DNA of 64,000 bases from Maricaulis sp048270265 (GTDB taxonomy: Bacteria > Pseudomonadota > Alphaproteobacteria > Caulobacterales > Maricaulaceae), in assembly GCF_048270265.1 (NCBI RefSeq), contig NZ_JBLWTD010000005.1, forward strand, positions 1-64,000, given 5' to 3'. Position numbers and translations under genes: made by a program. Each line of letters begins with the position of its first letter. The stretch's first letter is position 1. The notes beneath the pieces were generated by a model. That model did not search any database, was not told the origin of the DNA, and worked only from the letters and a program-made list of their open reading frames with translations. Of the stretch, positions 16,739-25,904 are shown piece after piece.

Positions 16739-18103
16739 ATGTCGATTGAAATCCTCATGCCCGCCCTTTCGCCTACAATGGAAGAGGGCACGCTGGCCAA
16801 GTGGAATATCAAGGAGGGTGACAGTGTCACGTCCGGCATGGTGATCGCCGAGATCGAGACCGACAAGGCGACGATGGAAGTCGAAGCCGTCGAGGAAGGC
16901 GTGGTCGCCAAGCTTCTCGTGCCCGAGGGCACCGAGAATGTGAAGGTCAATGCCGTGATCGCGATTCTGGCGGAAGAGGGCGAGGATGCGAGCGCTGTTG
17001 AAGCCGCTCCGGAAGCCAAGTCTGCCCCTGCGCCAGCCGTCGAACCCGAAGCTGCGCCCCAGGCTGCACCCGCCGCGGCACCAGCCATGCACGACCCTGA
17101 AATCCCCGCCGGCACCAAGATGATCTCGACCACCGTGCGCGACGCCCTGCGCGACGCCATGGCCGAGGAAATGCGCCGCGATGACACCGTCTTCGTGATG
17201 GGCGAGGAAGTCGCCGAATACCAGGGCGCCTACAAGGTCACACGCGGCCTGCTCGACGAGTTCGGCGCCAGGCGCGTTGTTGATACCCCGATCACCGAGC
17301 ACGGTTTTGCCGGTCTCGGCGTTGGTGCCGCCTTCAACGGTCTTCGCCCCATCGTTGAATTCATGACCTTCAATTTCGCCATGCAGGCGATTGACCACAT
17401 CATCAATTCCGCCGCCAAGACGCTCTACATGTCCGGTGGCCAGATGGGCTGTCCGATCGTGTTCCGCGGCCCCAATGGAGCCGCCAGCCGGGTCGGCGCC
17501 CAGCACAGCCATGATTATTCGTCCTGGTACGCCAATGTGCCCGGCCTGAAAGTCGTCGCGCCCTATGACGCCGCCGACGCCAAGGGTCTGTTGAAAGCCG
17601 CGATCCGTGATCCCAATCCGGTCGTCTTCCTCGAGCATGAACTGGTCTATGGCGAGAGCTTCGATGTGCCCGATCTGGAGGACTGGATCGTCCCCATCGG
17701 CAAGGCGAAGGTGCGCCGTGAGGGCACGGACGTCACCATAACCGCACACAGCCGGATGGTGGGATACGCCCTGCAGGCCGCTGAAATCCTCAGCGAAGAG
17801 GGCATCTCCGCCGAAGTGATCGATCTGCGCACCCTGCGTCCGCTCGACACCGACACGGTGGTCGCCAGCGTCAAGAAAACCAATCGCATCGTCTGCGCCG
17901 AAGAGGGCTGGGGCCGGATGGGCGTCGGCGCCGAGATCGCCGCCGTCGTCACCGCCGAGGCCTTCGACTATCTCGACGCCCCGCCAGCGCGCGTGCACCA
18001 GAAAGACGTGCCGCTGCCCTATGCCGGCAATCTGGAAAAGCTCTCGCTTCCGGGTGTTGAAGATATCCTGGAGGCGGTGAGGGCCGTCTGTTACGTGGAG
18101 TAG
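16739..18103 (+). CDS. pdhB: Pyruvate dehydrogenase E1 component, beta subunit, with N-terminal lipoyl domain
   Basis: 454 residues. Residues 1-78 form a lipoyl domain (ALSPTMEEGTLAKW, lipoyl-Lys in ETDKATMEVE), followed by an Ala/Pro linker (about 85-120). The remaining transketolase-type beta chain has GEEVAEYQGAYKVTRGLL, TPITEHGFAGLGVGAA and FNFAMQAIDHIINSAAK. A lipoylated E1-beta is a known alphaproteobacterial arrangement, not a fusion artefact. The last residues YVE end just before the GFA gene. Confidence 0.96.
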   Translation: MSIEILMPALSPTMEEGTLAKWNIKEGDSVTSGMVIAEIETDKATMEVEAVEEGVVAKLLVPEGTENVKVNAVIAILAEEGEDASAVEAAPEAKSAPAPAVEPEAAPQAAPAAAPAMHDPEIPAGTKMISTTVRDALRDAMAEEMRRDDTVFVMGEEVAEYQGAYKVTRGLLDEFGARRVVDTPITEHGFAGLGVGAAFNGLRPIVEFMTFNFAMQAIDHIINSAAKTLYMSGGQMGCPIVFRGPNGAASRVGAQHSHDYSSWYANVPGLKVVAPYDAADAKGLLKAAIRDPNPVVFLEHELVYGESFDVPDLEDWIVPIGKAKVRREGTDVTITAHSRMVGYALQAAEILSEEGISAEVIDLRTLRPLDTDTVVASVKKTNRIVCAEEGWGRMGVGAEIAAVVTAEAFDYLDAPPARVHQKDVPLPYAGNLEKLSLPGVEDILEAVRAVCYVE

Positions 18104-18108
18104 GGAAG

Positions 18109-18531
18109 ATGTCCGAAGCTCAAGCCAAGAAGCCCCGCCACGGCGGCTGTCATTGCGGTGCCGTGCGCTTTGCCGCCATCCTGCCGGACAATGTCGTGGC
18201 CTTGTCGTGCAATTGCTCGATCTGCGCCAAGACCGGTTTCATCCATGTCATCACGCCGGGCGCGGATTTCCGCATCATGCACGGCGAGGACATGCTGACC
18301 GAATACCGCTTCAACACCGGCACGGCGAAGCATTATTTCTGCCGCCAGTGCGGCGTGGAAGCCTTCAACGTGCCGCGTTCGCATCCCGATGACTGGTCGG
18401 TCAATTTGCGCTGTTTCGATGCCGATGCCGGGCTTCTGCCCCGCTTCCAGGAATTCGACGGCGCCAATTGGGAAGCCAATATCGCAAGCATCAATCCAGA
18501 ACGGGCCCCTGACGGGGCCAATGACGCCTGA
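18109..18531 (+). CDS. GFA/CENP-V-type zinc protein
   Basis: 140 residues. Zn-binding cysteine pattern of the GFA (glutathione-dependent formaldehyde-activating enzyme-like) fold: GGCHCGAVRF, CNCSICAKTGF and FCRQCGVEAF, ending in NWEANIAS. Real formaldehyde activation is rarely shown for this family. It sits 5 bp after pdhB and 14 bp before pdhC, so it is co-transcribed with pyruvate dehydrogenase; the reason is unknown. Confidence 0.85.
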   Translation: MSEAQAKKPRHGGCHCGAVRFAAILPDNVVALSCNCSICAKTGFIHVITPGADFRIMHGEDMLTEYRFNTGTAKHYFCRQCGVEAFNVPRSHPDDWSVNLRCFDADAGLLPRFQEFDGANWEANIASINPERAPDGANDA

Positions 18532-18545
18532 GGCGAGGACCTATC

Positions 18546-19823
18546 ATGTCGATCGAAATCACCATGCCCGCCCTGTCCCCGACGATGGAAGAGGGCACGC
18601 TTGCCAAATGGCATGTCAAGGAGGGCGACAAGGTCGAGAGCGGCATGGTGCTGGCCGAGATCGAGACCGACAAGGCAACGATGGAAGTCGAGGCCGTCGA
18701 TGAGGGTGTGATCGGCAAGATCCTGGTCGATGAAGGCACGGAAGGCGTCAAGGTCAATGCCGTGATCGCCATTCTGCTCGAAGAGGGCGAGGATGCCAGC
18801 GCGATGGATAAGCCCGCTGCTGCGCCTGCCGCACCAGCTCCGGCGGCAGCTGCACCGGCCCCTGCACCCGCGGCAGCGCCGGCCACTCCGGCTGCCCCTG
18901 CGAAGGCCGCAGCCGAGGGCGATCGCCTGAAGGCTTCCCCGCTCGCCAAGCGCATCGCCGCCGACAAGGGCCTCGATCTCTCATCGATCAAGGGCTCCGG
19001 CCCGCACGGCCGTATCGTCAAGCGCGATGTCGAGAACGCCCAGCCCGGTGCTGCCAAACCGGCGACCGCCCCCGCTGCCGCACCGGTCGAGATCGACCAG
19101 GATGCCCCGCTGGCGCGCTATGGCATCGCCGCTGACCGCTATGACGTGGTCAAGGCCGACGGCATCACCAAGATTGCCGCCAAACGCCTGTCGGAGAGCT
19201 TCCGCGACATCCCGCACTTCCCGCTCAATGTTGATTGCCGCATCGACGCGCTGCTTGATTTCCGCAAGCGCATCAATGAGGCGGCCAGCGAGGGCGTGAA
19301 GGTCTCGGTCAATGATATCCTGATCAAGGCTGCCGGCCTGGCGCTCAAGAAAGTGCCCGCCGCGAATGCCTCCTGGATCGAGGATGGCCGTATCGCCCTG
19401 CACAAGCATGCCGACGTCTCGATGGCGGTGGCGATTGAGGGCGGGTTGATCACGCCGATCATTTTCGACGCCGACACCAAGGGCCTGGTCCAGATCTCCA
19501 CCGAGAGCAAGGATCTCGCGGCCCGCGCCCGCACCCGCAAGCTCAAGCCGGAAGAATTCCAGGGTGGCACCTTCTCGCTGTCCAATCTGGGCATGTTCGG
19601 CATCCAGTCCTTCTCCTCCATCATCAACCCGCCCCAGGGCATGATCCTCTCGGTCGGCGCCGGCGAACAGCGCCCGGTGGTTACCAATGGCGCGCTGGCC
19701 GTCGCTACCGTGATGACGGTGACGCTAACCTGCGATCACCGCGTTGTGGATGGTGCGACGGGGGCGAAATGGATCGCGGCGTTCAGGACGTTTGTTGAAG
19801 ATCCGATGACGATGTTGATGTAG
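18546..19823 (+). CDS. pdhC: Dihydrolipoyl acetyltransferase (E2 of pyruvate dehydrogenase)
   Basis: 425 residues. Lipoyl domain 1-78 (nearly the same N-terminus as PdhB), a long Ala/Pro swinging linker (about 85-120), a peripheral-subunit-binding domain (SPLAKRIAADKGLDLSSI), a second linker and the acyltransferase core with the catalytic DHRVVDGATGAKW. It moves acetyl from lipoate to CoA in the core of the complex. GAGG before ATG 18546. The E3 gene (lpdA) is 3.9 kb downstream, not in the same unit. Confidence 0.97.
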   Translation: MSIEITMPALSPTMEEGTLAKWHVKEGDKVESGMVLAEIETDKATMEVEAVDEGVIGKILVDEGTEGVKVNAVIAILLEEGEDASAMDKPAAAPAAPAPAAAAPAPAPAAAPATPAAPAKAAAEGDRLKASPLAKRIAADKGLDLSSIKGSGPHGRIVKRDVENAQPGAAKPATAPAAAPVEIDQDAPLARYGIAADRYDVVKADGITKIAAKRLSESFRDIPHFPLNVDCRIDALLDFRKRINEAASEGVKVSVNDILIKAAGLALKKVPAANASWIEDGRIALHKHADVSMAVAIEGGLITPIIFDADTKGLVQISTESKDLAARARTRKLKPEEFQGGTFSLSNLGMFGIQSFSSIINPPQGMILSVGAGEQRPVVTNGALAVATVMTVTLTCDHRVVDGATGAKWIAAFRTFVEDPMTMLM

Positions 19824-19851
19824 CGGGAGATATCTCCGGCAATGCATAGAG

Positions 19852-19983
19852 TTGTCATCCCGGCCGGATGCCCGGCCCTGTGCCGGGCGCAGAGCCGGGA
19901 CCTACCCGCTGCTCCAGCTGGACTGACGGGTAGGTCCCTGATCTGCGCCCCGCCTGCGCGGGGCATCCGTCAGGGATGACAAC
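19852..19983. repeat. 132-bp imperfect palindromic element
   Basis: It opens with GTTGTCATCCC and closes with GGGATGACAAC. Arms of ~58 nt match inward through GGATGCCC, GGGCGCAGA and GGGACCTACCCG around a short CTGGA-containing centre. This is the form of palindromic intergenic units common in alphaproteobacterial genomes. It lies 28 bp after the pdhC stop, so it may also end the pdh transcript. Confidence 0.85.
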
Positions 19984-20021
19984 GTGTTATTGGTGTTGAG
20001 TTGGAGCAAGAGGACCCCGCA

Positions 20022-20804
20022 ATGACCCAATCCGCCCAACTCGGCGAAATCCGCCATGTCGATCTGGTTCAGCCCAACCAGGCCAATCATCTCGGCAGCT
20101 ATTTCGGCGGTGCCGCGATGGCGCAGATGGACAAGATCGCGTCCTTGGTCGCAGCGCGCCATGCCCGGCGGCCCTTTGTCACCGCCTCGTGTGACCGGAT
20201 CGATTTTCGCGCCCCGGTGTTTGTCGGCAATCTGATCGAGCTCACAGGGCGCGTAAATCTCGTCGGGCGCACCTCGCTGGTGGTCGATGTCGAGCTGTCC
20301 GCCGAGGACATGGTCACCGGCGAACGCCATGTCTGCACCCGCGGCGGTTTCACCATGGTGGCCCAGGATCGCAAGACCAATCCGGCGCGCCTGCCGCCGG
20401 CCCCTGACCGGCTGATCGATTTTATCCCGTCACCGGCGGGATCGGCGCGGGTGCTGGAACTCGTTTTCCCCGGCGATACCAATACGCTCGGCCAATTGCT
20501 CGGCGGCAATGCGATGTCGCTGATGGGCAAGGCGGCGCAGATCGCCGCTTCGCGCCACACCCGCAGCCAGGTCGGAATGGCGGCGTCCAACAAGATCGAT
20601 TTCATCGCCTCGACGCTGGAGGGCGAATTGCTCGATGTCACCGGGCAGGTGATCTCGGTGGGGCGCACCTCGATGCGTGTCGCCGTCCGGGCCGATGCCG
20701 AAAACCTGATGACCGGCGAGCGCCGACTGGTGGGCGAGGCGGAGTATGTGATGGTGGCACTGGATGAGGCGGGACGCCCGACACCGGCGAAGCCGCTCGG
20801 CTAG
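20022..20804 (+). CDS. Acyl-CoA thioesterase, double hotdog
   Basis: 260 residues built of two hotdog repeats (about 10-115 and 135-250), each with GG.AM, a KIDF/RIDF strand and VGRTS. The layout is that of the acyl-CoA hydrolase (YciA/BACH) group. The first repeat keeps the likely catalytic Asp (AQMDKIAS); in the second the position is Gly (SLMGKAAQ), so one active site per dimer interface is likely degenerate. ATG 20022 follows AAGAGG at 20008-20013; TTG 20001 is less likely. It converges with the 2OG oxygenase gene, sharing CTAG. Confidence 0.82.
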   Translation: MTQSAQLGEIRHVDLVQPNQANHLGSYFGGAAMAQMDKIASLVAARHARRPFVTASCDRIDFRAPVFVGNLIELTGRVNLVGRTSLVVDVELSAEDMVTGERHVCTRGGFTMVAQDRKTNPARLPPAPDRLIDFIPSPAGSARVLELVFPGDTNTLGQLLGGNAMSLMGKAAQIAASRHTRSQVGMAASNKIDFIASTLEGELLDVTGQVISVGRTSMRVAVRADAENLMTGERRLVGEAEYVMVALDEAGRPTPAKPLG

Positions 20805-21481
20805 ATCGCCGCGATCGGCAGCACCTTGGTCTGCAGCGCCGGTGCGCGTGCCAGATCATTGCATCGATGCCAGCCGGCAATCGAGAATCGCGGGGCGAGG
20901 GCGGGTGTCACCTCGTGCGGGATTTCTTCGCTGAGGAAGACGGCAAAGGTGCCGAATTCGGGCACGATATCAGTGATGGCTTGGTCATCGCTCTCGTCAT
21001 AGAGGCGCAACAGGCCGCCATTTCTGCTGTGCCAGCCGGGATTGAGGTAGAGCACTGAGGACAGGATGCGATTGCGCGCGCCGCGGAAACTGTCCAGGTG
21101 GCGGCGATAGAAACCGCCCGGCTCGTAAACCGCGTAGTGCGCCTCAAAGGAAAACAGGCCTAGGGCCAGACGCTGGTTGAGCTGCAGCCGCAGGCTTTCC
21201 GCGAAATCGAGCCATCCTCGCTGCGCTGGACTGGCACCATCGAACCAGCGCGTCTTGTCCCGCCGGATCTCGCGGACCAGCTCATGATCAGTCGCACGGC
21301 CGATACCGGCTCGGCTGAGCTCGTCTTCCTGCCACAGCGTCATCGCCTCATCGCGCAAGGCAGTGAGCAGGGCGGTGTCGGTGATGGTCTGCTGCGACCA
21401 GCCCCGCCCGGTCAGGTCCTGGCACAGCCTGTCCGGGTTGAAGGCGGGGATGGCAGGCGGTGGCGCAATCTGCAGGGTCAA
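20801..21481 (-). CDS. 2-oxoglutarate/Fe(II) oxygenase (SM-20/prolyl-hydroxylase-like)
   Basis: 226 residues. Double-stranded beta-helix iron site: HLD in YRRHLDSFRG (His and Asp), distal His in EEIPHEVTP, 2-oxoglutarate-binding Arg in PRFSIAGW, plus YEPGGFY. The length and pattern match the bacterial SM-20-like 2OG-Fe(II) oxygenases; the substrate is unknown. The only available full-length start is TTG 21481. The stop overlaps the thioesterase stop by 4 nt. Confidence 0.82.
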   Translation of the reverse strand: MTLQIAPPPAIPAFNPDRLCQDLTGRGWSQQTITDTALLTALRDEAMTLWQEDELSRAGIGRATDHELVREIRRDKTRWFDGASPAQRGWLDFAESLRLQLNQRLALGLFSFEAHYAVYEPGGFYRRHLDSFRGARNRILSSVLYLNPGWHSRNGGLLRLYDESDDQAITDIVPEFGTFAVFLSEEIPHEVTPALAPRFSIAGWHRCNDLARAPALQTKVLPIAAI

Positions 21482-21622
21482 GTTTGGCGGGTCCGATCCA
21501 GTGAGCGCGGCGATTAGGCCGGGGCCGGGGCAGGGTCAATCGAAATCGCACACAGTGAGCGGCTTGCCTGACCCGGCGCCAGGCGGGATTGTAGCGCAAG
21601 CTTACAAGAATCGGAGTGGCAG

Positions 21623-21994
21623 ATGCCGGTAGAATCCATTTCCCTGGTGGCCAAACACGCCCAGTTTGACGATGTCTGGGCGCCCAAGCGCGTCGCGAAG
21701 CTGGACAATTACGATATCAAGCTGGCCAAGGGGACAGGCAGTTTCGACTGGCACGCCCATCTCGACGCCGATGAACTCTTCCTGGTCACGCGCGGCAATC
21801 TTCGCATCGAGATCGATGGTCAGGACCCGGTCATTCTCGGGCCCGGCGAATTATGCGTCATCCCGAAGGGCGTGCGTCACCGTCCGGTCTGCCTGACTGA
21901 CGAGGTGCACATCATGCTGCTGGAGCAGGCCGGGATCGTGAACACCGGCGATAATCCCGACAGCGACCTGACCCAGACGATCGAGGATATCTGA
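21623..21994 (+). CDS. Small cupin-domain protein
   Basis: 123 residues, single cupin barrel: motif 1 WHAHLDADELFLVTRG (two His and Glu as metal ligands) and motif 2 PGELCVIPKGVRHRPVC (distal His). Function unspecified; such proteins are isomerases, dioxygenases or sensors. GGAG at 21613-21616 supports ATG 21623. It lies 63 bp upstream of the HD-domain gene, probably as a pair. Confidence 0.82.
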   Translation: MPVESISLVAKHAQFDDVWAPKRVAKLDNYDIKLAKGTGSFDWHAHLDADELFLVTRGNLRIEIDGQDPVILGPGELCVIPKGVRHRPVCLTDEVHIMLLEQAGIVNTGDNPDSDLTQTIEDI

Positions 21995-22057
21995 TCCGGA
22001 CTTGAATCGGGGCGGCGGGCCGGGCAGTCTTCAGGCTCGATCACGGGAGAGATCAGC

Positions 22058-22645
22058 ATGGATGACGCATCGGGGCCGCAGGCCAAATTCCGCGCCATGG
22101 AAGAGGGAACGGCCGAGGACTGGGCCGCGATCGCCGGCGCTTTCGGGCCGTTTGCCGCCGCATTGCCGGATCGTGTCCTGACGCATTTGCGCCTGCTCGA
22201 CGGCGATTATGGCGGCTTCCCGATTGACCGGCTGCAGCACTCCCTCCAGACCGCAACTCGCGCCCATCGCGACGGCCGTGACGAGGAATATGTCGTGATG
22301 GCGCTGCTGCACGATATCGGCGACACGCTGGGCAGTTATAATCACCCCGATATCGCCGCCGCCATACTGGCGCCCTTCCTGTCGGAAGAGAATAACTGGA
22401 TCGTCGCCAAGCACGGGATTTTCCAAGGATATTATTTCTTCCACCATCTCGGGCTGGACCGCGATATGCGCGAGCAATTCCGCGACCACAAATATTTCGC
22501 GGCCTGCCAGGAATTCTGCGAGAAATACGACCAGACCGCCTTCGACCCCGACTATGCCAGCGAACCGCTCGACTTCTTCGAGCCGATGGTTCGCCGGGTG
22601 ATGGCGGCGCCGAAGCGCTCCATCTATGCCGAGGCCCTGGAATAG
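22058..22645 (+). CDS. HD-domain protein resembling PhnZ-type diiron oxygenases
   Basis: 195 residues. Metal ligands can be laid on the PhnZ pattern: YGGFPIDRLQHSLQ (His), ALLHDIGD (His-Asp), NHPDIAAAIL (His), VAKHGIF (His) and a late acidic KYDQ followed by LDFFEPMVRRV. In PhnZ the first motif has a Glu that binds the substrate amine; here that place is Phe, so the substrate would differ. It could alternatively be a plain HD phosphohydrolase. RBS GGGAGA and ATG 22058. The stop directly abuts the convergent dehalogenase stop. Confidence 0.7.
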   Translation: MDDASGPQAKFRAMEEGTAEDWAAIAGAFGPFAAALPDRVLTHLRLLDGDYGGFPIDRLQHSLQTATRAHRDGRDEEYVVMALLHDIGDTLGSYNHPDIAAAILAPFLSEENNWIVAKHGIFQGYYFFHHLGLDRDMREQFRDHKYFAACQEFCEKYDQTAFDPDYASEPLDFFEPMVRRVMAAPKRSIYAEALE

Positions 22646-23545
<900 letters not shown>

Positions 23546-23650
23546 GGCGGCGCTCTCCTGGGTTTGCGGCAGGATAGCCGCTTGGGGACCGCTTTTGCCA
23601 GCATTGATCCGGCCCCCGCCAAATGCTAATGGGCTGCAGGCGTCAACGTA

Positions 23651-23671
23651 TTTATTTCGCACGTAAATAAA
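23651..23671. promoter_or_regulatory. AT-rich inverted repeat before lpdA
   Basis: TTTATTT-(7 nt)-AAATAAA, ending 11 bp before the lpdA ATG and overlapping its SD. The AT-rich dyad in a GC-rich genome and its position suggest an operator or a leader hairpin. Confidence 0.4.
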
Positions 23672-23682
23672 AGGATTTCGCG

Positions 23683-25083
<1,401 letters not shown>

Positions 25084-25138
25084 CGGGACGCGCCACGCGA
25101 CAGTCCCTGCATCCAATCTGCCGTTTGCAGGCATCATA

Positions 25139-25166
25139 GCGTCAGAGATGACGCGACAGATGTCGC
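25139..25166 (+). promoter_or_regulatory. Tandem overlapping dyads upstream of a solenoid lipoprotein gene
   Basis: GCGTCA-GAGA-TGACGC (25139-25154) overlaps GCGACA-GA-TGTCGC (25153-25166). Both are perfect 6-bp dyads immediately before the GGGAGG SD at 25169-25174. Either an operator pair or leader hairpins hiding the SD. Confidence 0.4.
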
Positions 25167-25181
25167 GCGGGAGGAATGAAG

Positions 25182-25862
25182 ATGACCAAACTGATCCTGA
25201 TGGCCAGCTGTGCCCTGGCTGTGACGGCCTGCACCAATTCCACCTATGGCCCGGCCGAAAACCGGTCCACGGAGAGCGCGGGCCTGGTGGCTTCACGGGA
25301 TGTCGATGTCACCGGTGATGCCGATTTTGCCGGCATGCTGGTGCGCGCCAATGGCAATGTCGGCCGCGACCTCGAGCTCGCCGGAGCCTCGGTAACCTCC
25401 AATGCCGTGGTCGGCGGCGACCTCGCCGCAGCGGGCGCGTCGGTCCGTTTCACCGGATCCGTCCAGGGCAATACCGAGATCGCCGCAGCGAGGGCCTGGA
25501 TCGATGCCGACCTGAATGGCGACGTGGAGATCGCCGGTGCCCGCGTCACCCTGGACGGCCGCGTGGGCGGAAGGCTCGATATGCACGGCGCGAGAATGCA
25601 CCTGAAAGGTGAATATGCCGGCCCGGTAGAAGTGATCGGCGAGGGACGCGAGGACGAGGATCGGGTCCGCAACGGCCGCGCCATTCTCGCCGGCAATTTC
25701 GCTGGCGGGGGCGTGGTTTGCGCGACACATGTCGAAGTCCGCTCCAGCGCCCGTTTCGGCAGCGAGATGCGAATCATCGCCAGCGAGCGGCCCGAGGGCA
25801 TGGTGTCCGGCTACAGCTATGAGCCGCTCAACGGACGAGACTGCGACACGATTGATACCTGA
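25182..25862 (+). CDS. Beta-solenoid lipoprotein, first of three paralogues
   Basis: 226 residues. Lipobox signal MTKLILMASCALAVTAC. From ~35 to 145 there are ~18-residue repeats of the type GGDLxxAGAxVxFxGxVxG (GGDLAAAGASVRF, NGDVEIAGARVTL, GGRLDMHGARMHL), which predict a right-handed beta-solenoid like polymer-forming bactofilin-type proteins. The C-terminal cap has GGGVVC, VEVRSSARFG and NGRDC, giving two conserved Cys that could form a disulfide. The cap is shared with the protein at 27820. ATG 25182 has a perfect SD (GGGAGG, 7-nt spacing); ATG 25176 is too close. Probably anchored in the envelope; function unknown. Confidence 0.75.
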   Translation: MTKLILMASCALAVTACTNSTYGPAENRSTESAGLVASRDVDVTGDADFAGMLVRANGNVGRDLELAGASVTSNAVVGGDLAAAGASVRFTGSVQGNTEIAAARAWIDADLNGDVEIAGARVTLDGRVGGRLDMHGARMHLKGEYAGPVEVIGEGREDEDRVRNGRAILAGNFAGGGVVCATHVEVRSSARFGSEMRIIASERPEGMVSGYSYEPLNGRDCDTIDT

Positions 25863-25871
25863 GGGCGAAGT

Positions 25872-25899
25872 GGGCGGGAGGCCGTTGGCGCTCCCGCCC
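25872..25899. terminator. Bidirectional GC-rich terminator
   Basis: Perfect 9-bp stem GGGCGGGAG/CTCCCGCCC with an inner partial stem. It lies between the convergent ends of the solenoid gene and the acyl-activating-enzyme gene, and probably serves both. Confidence 0.7.
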
Positions 25900-25904
25900 C
25901 GCCG

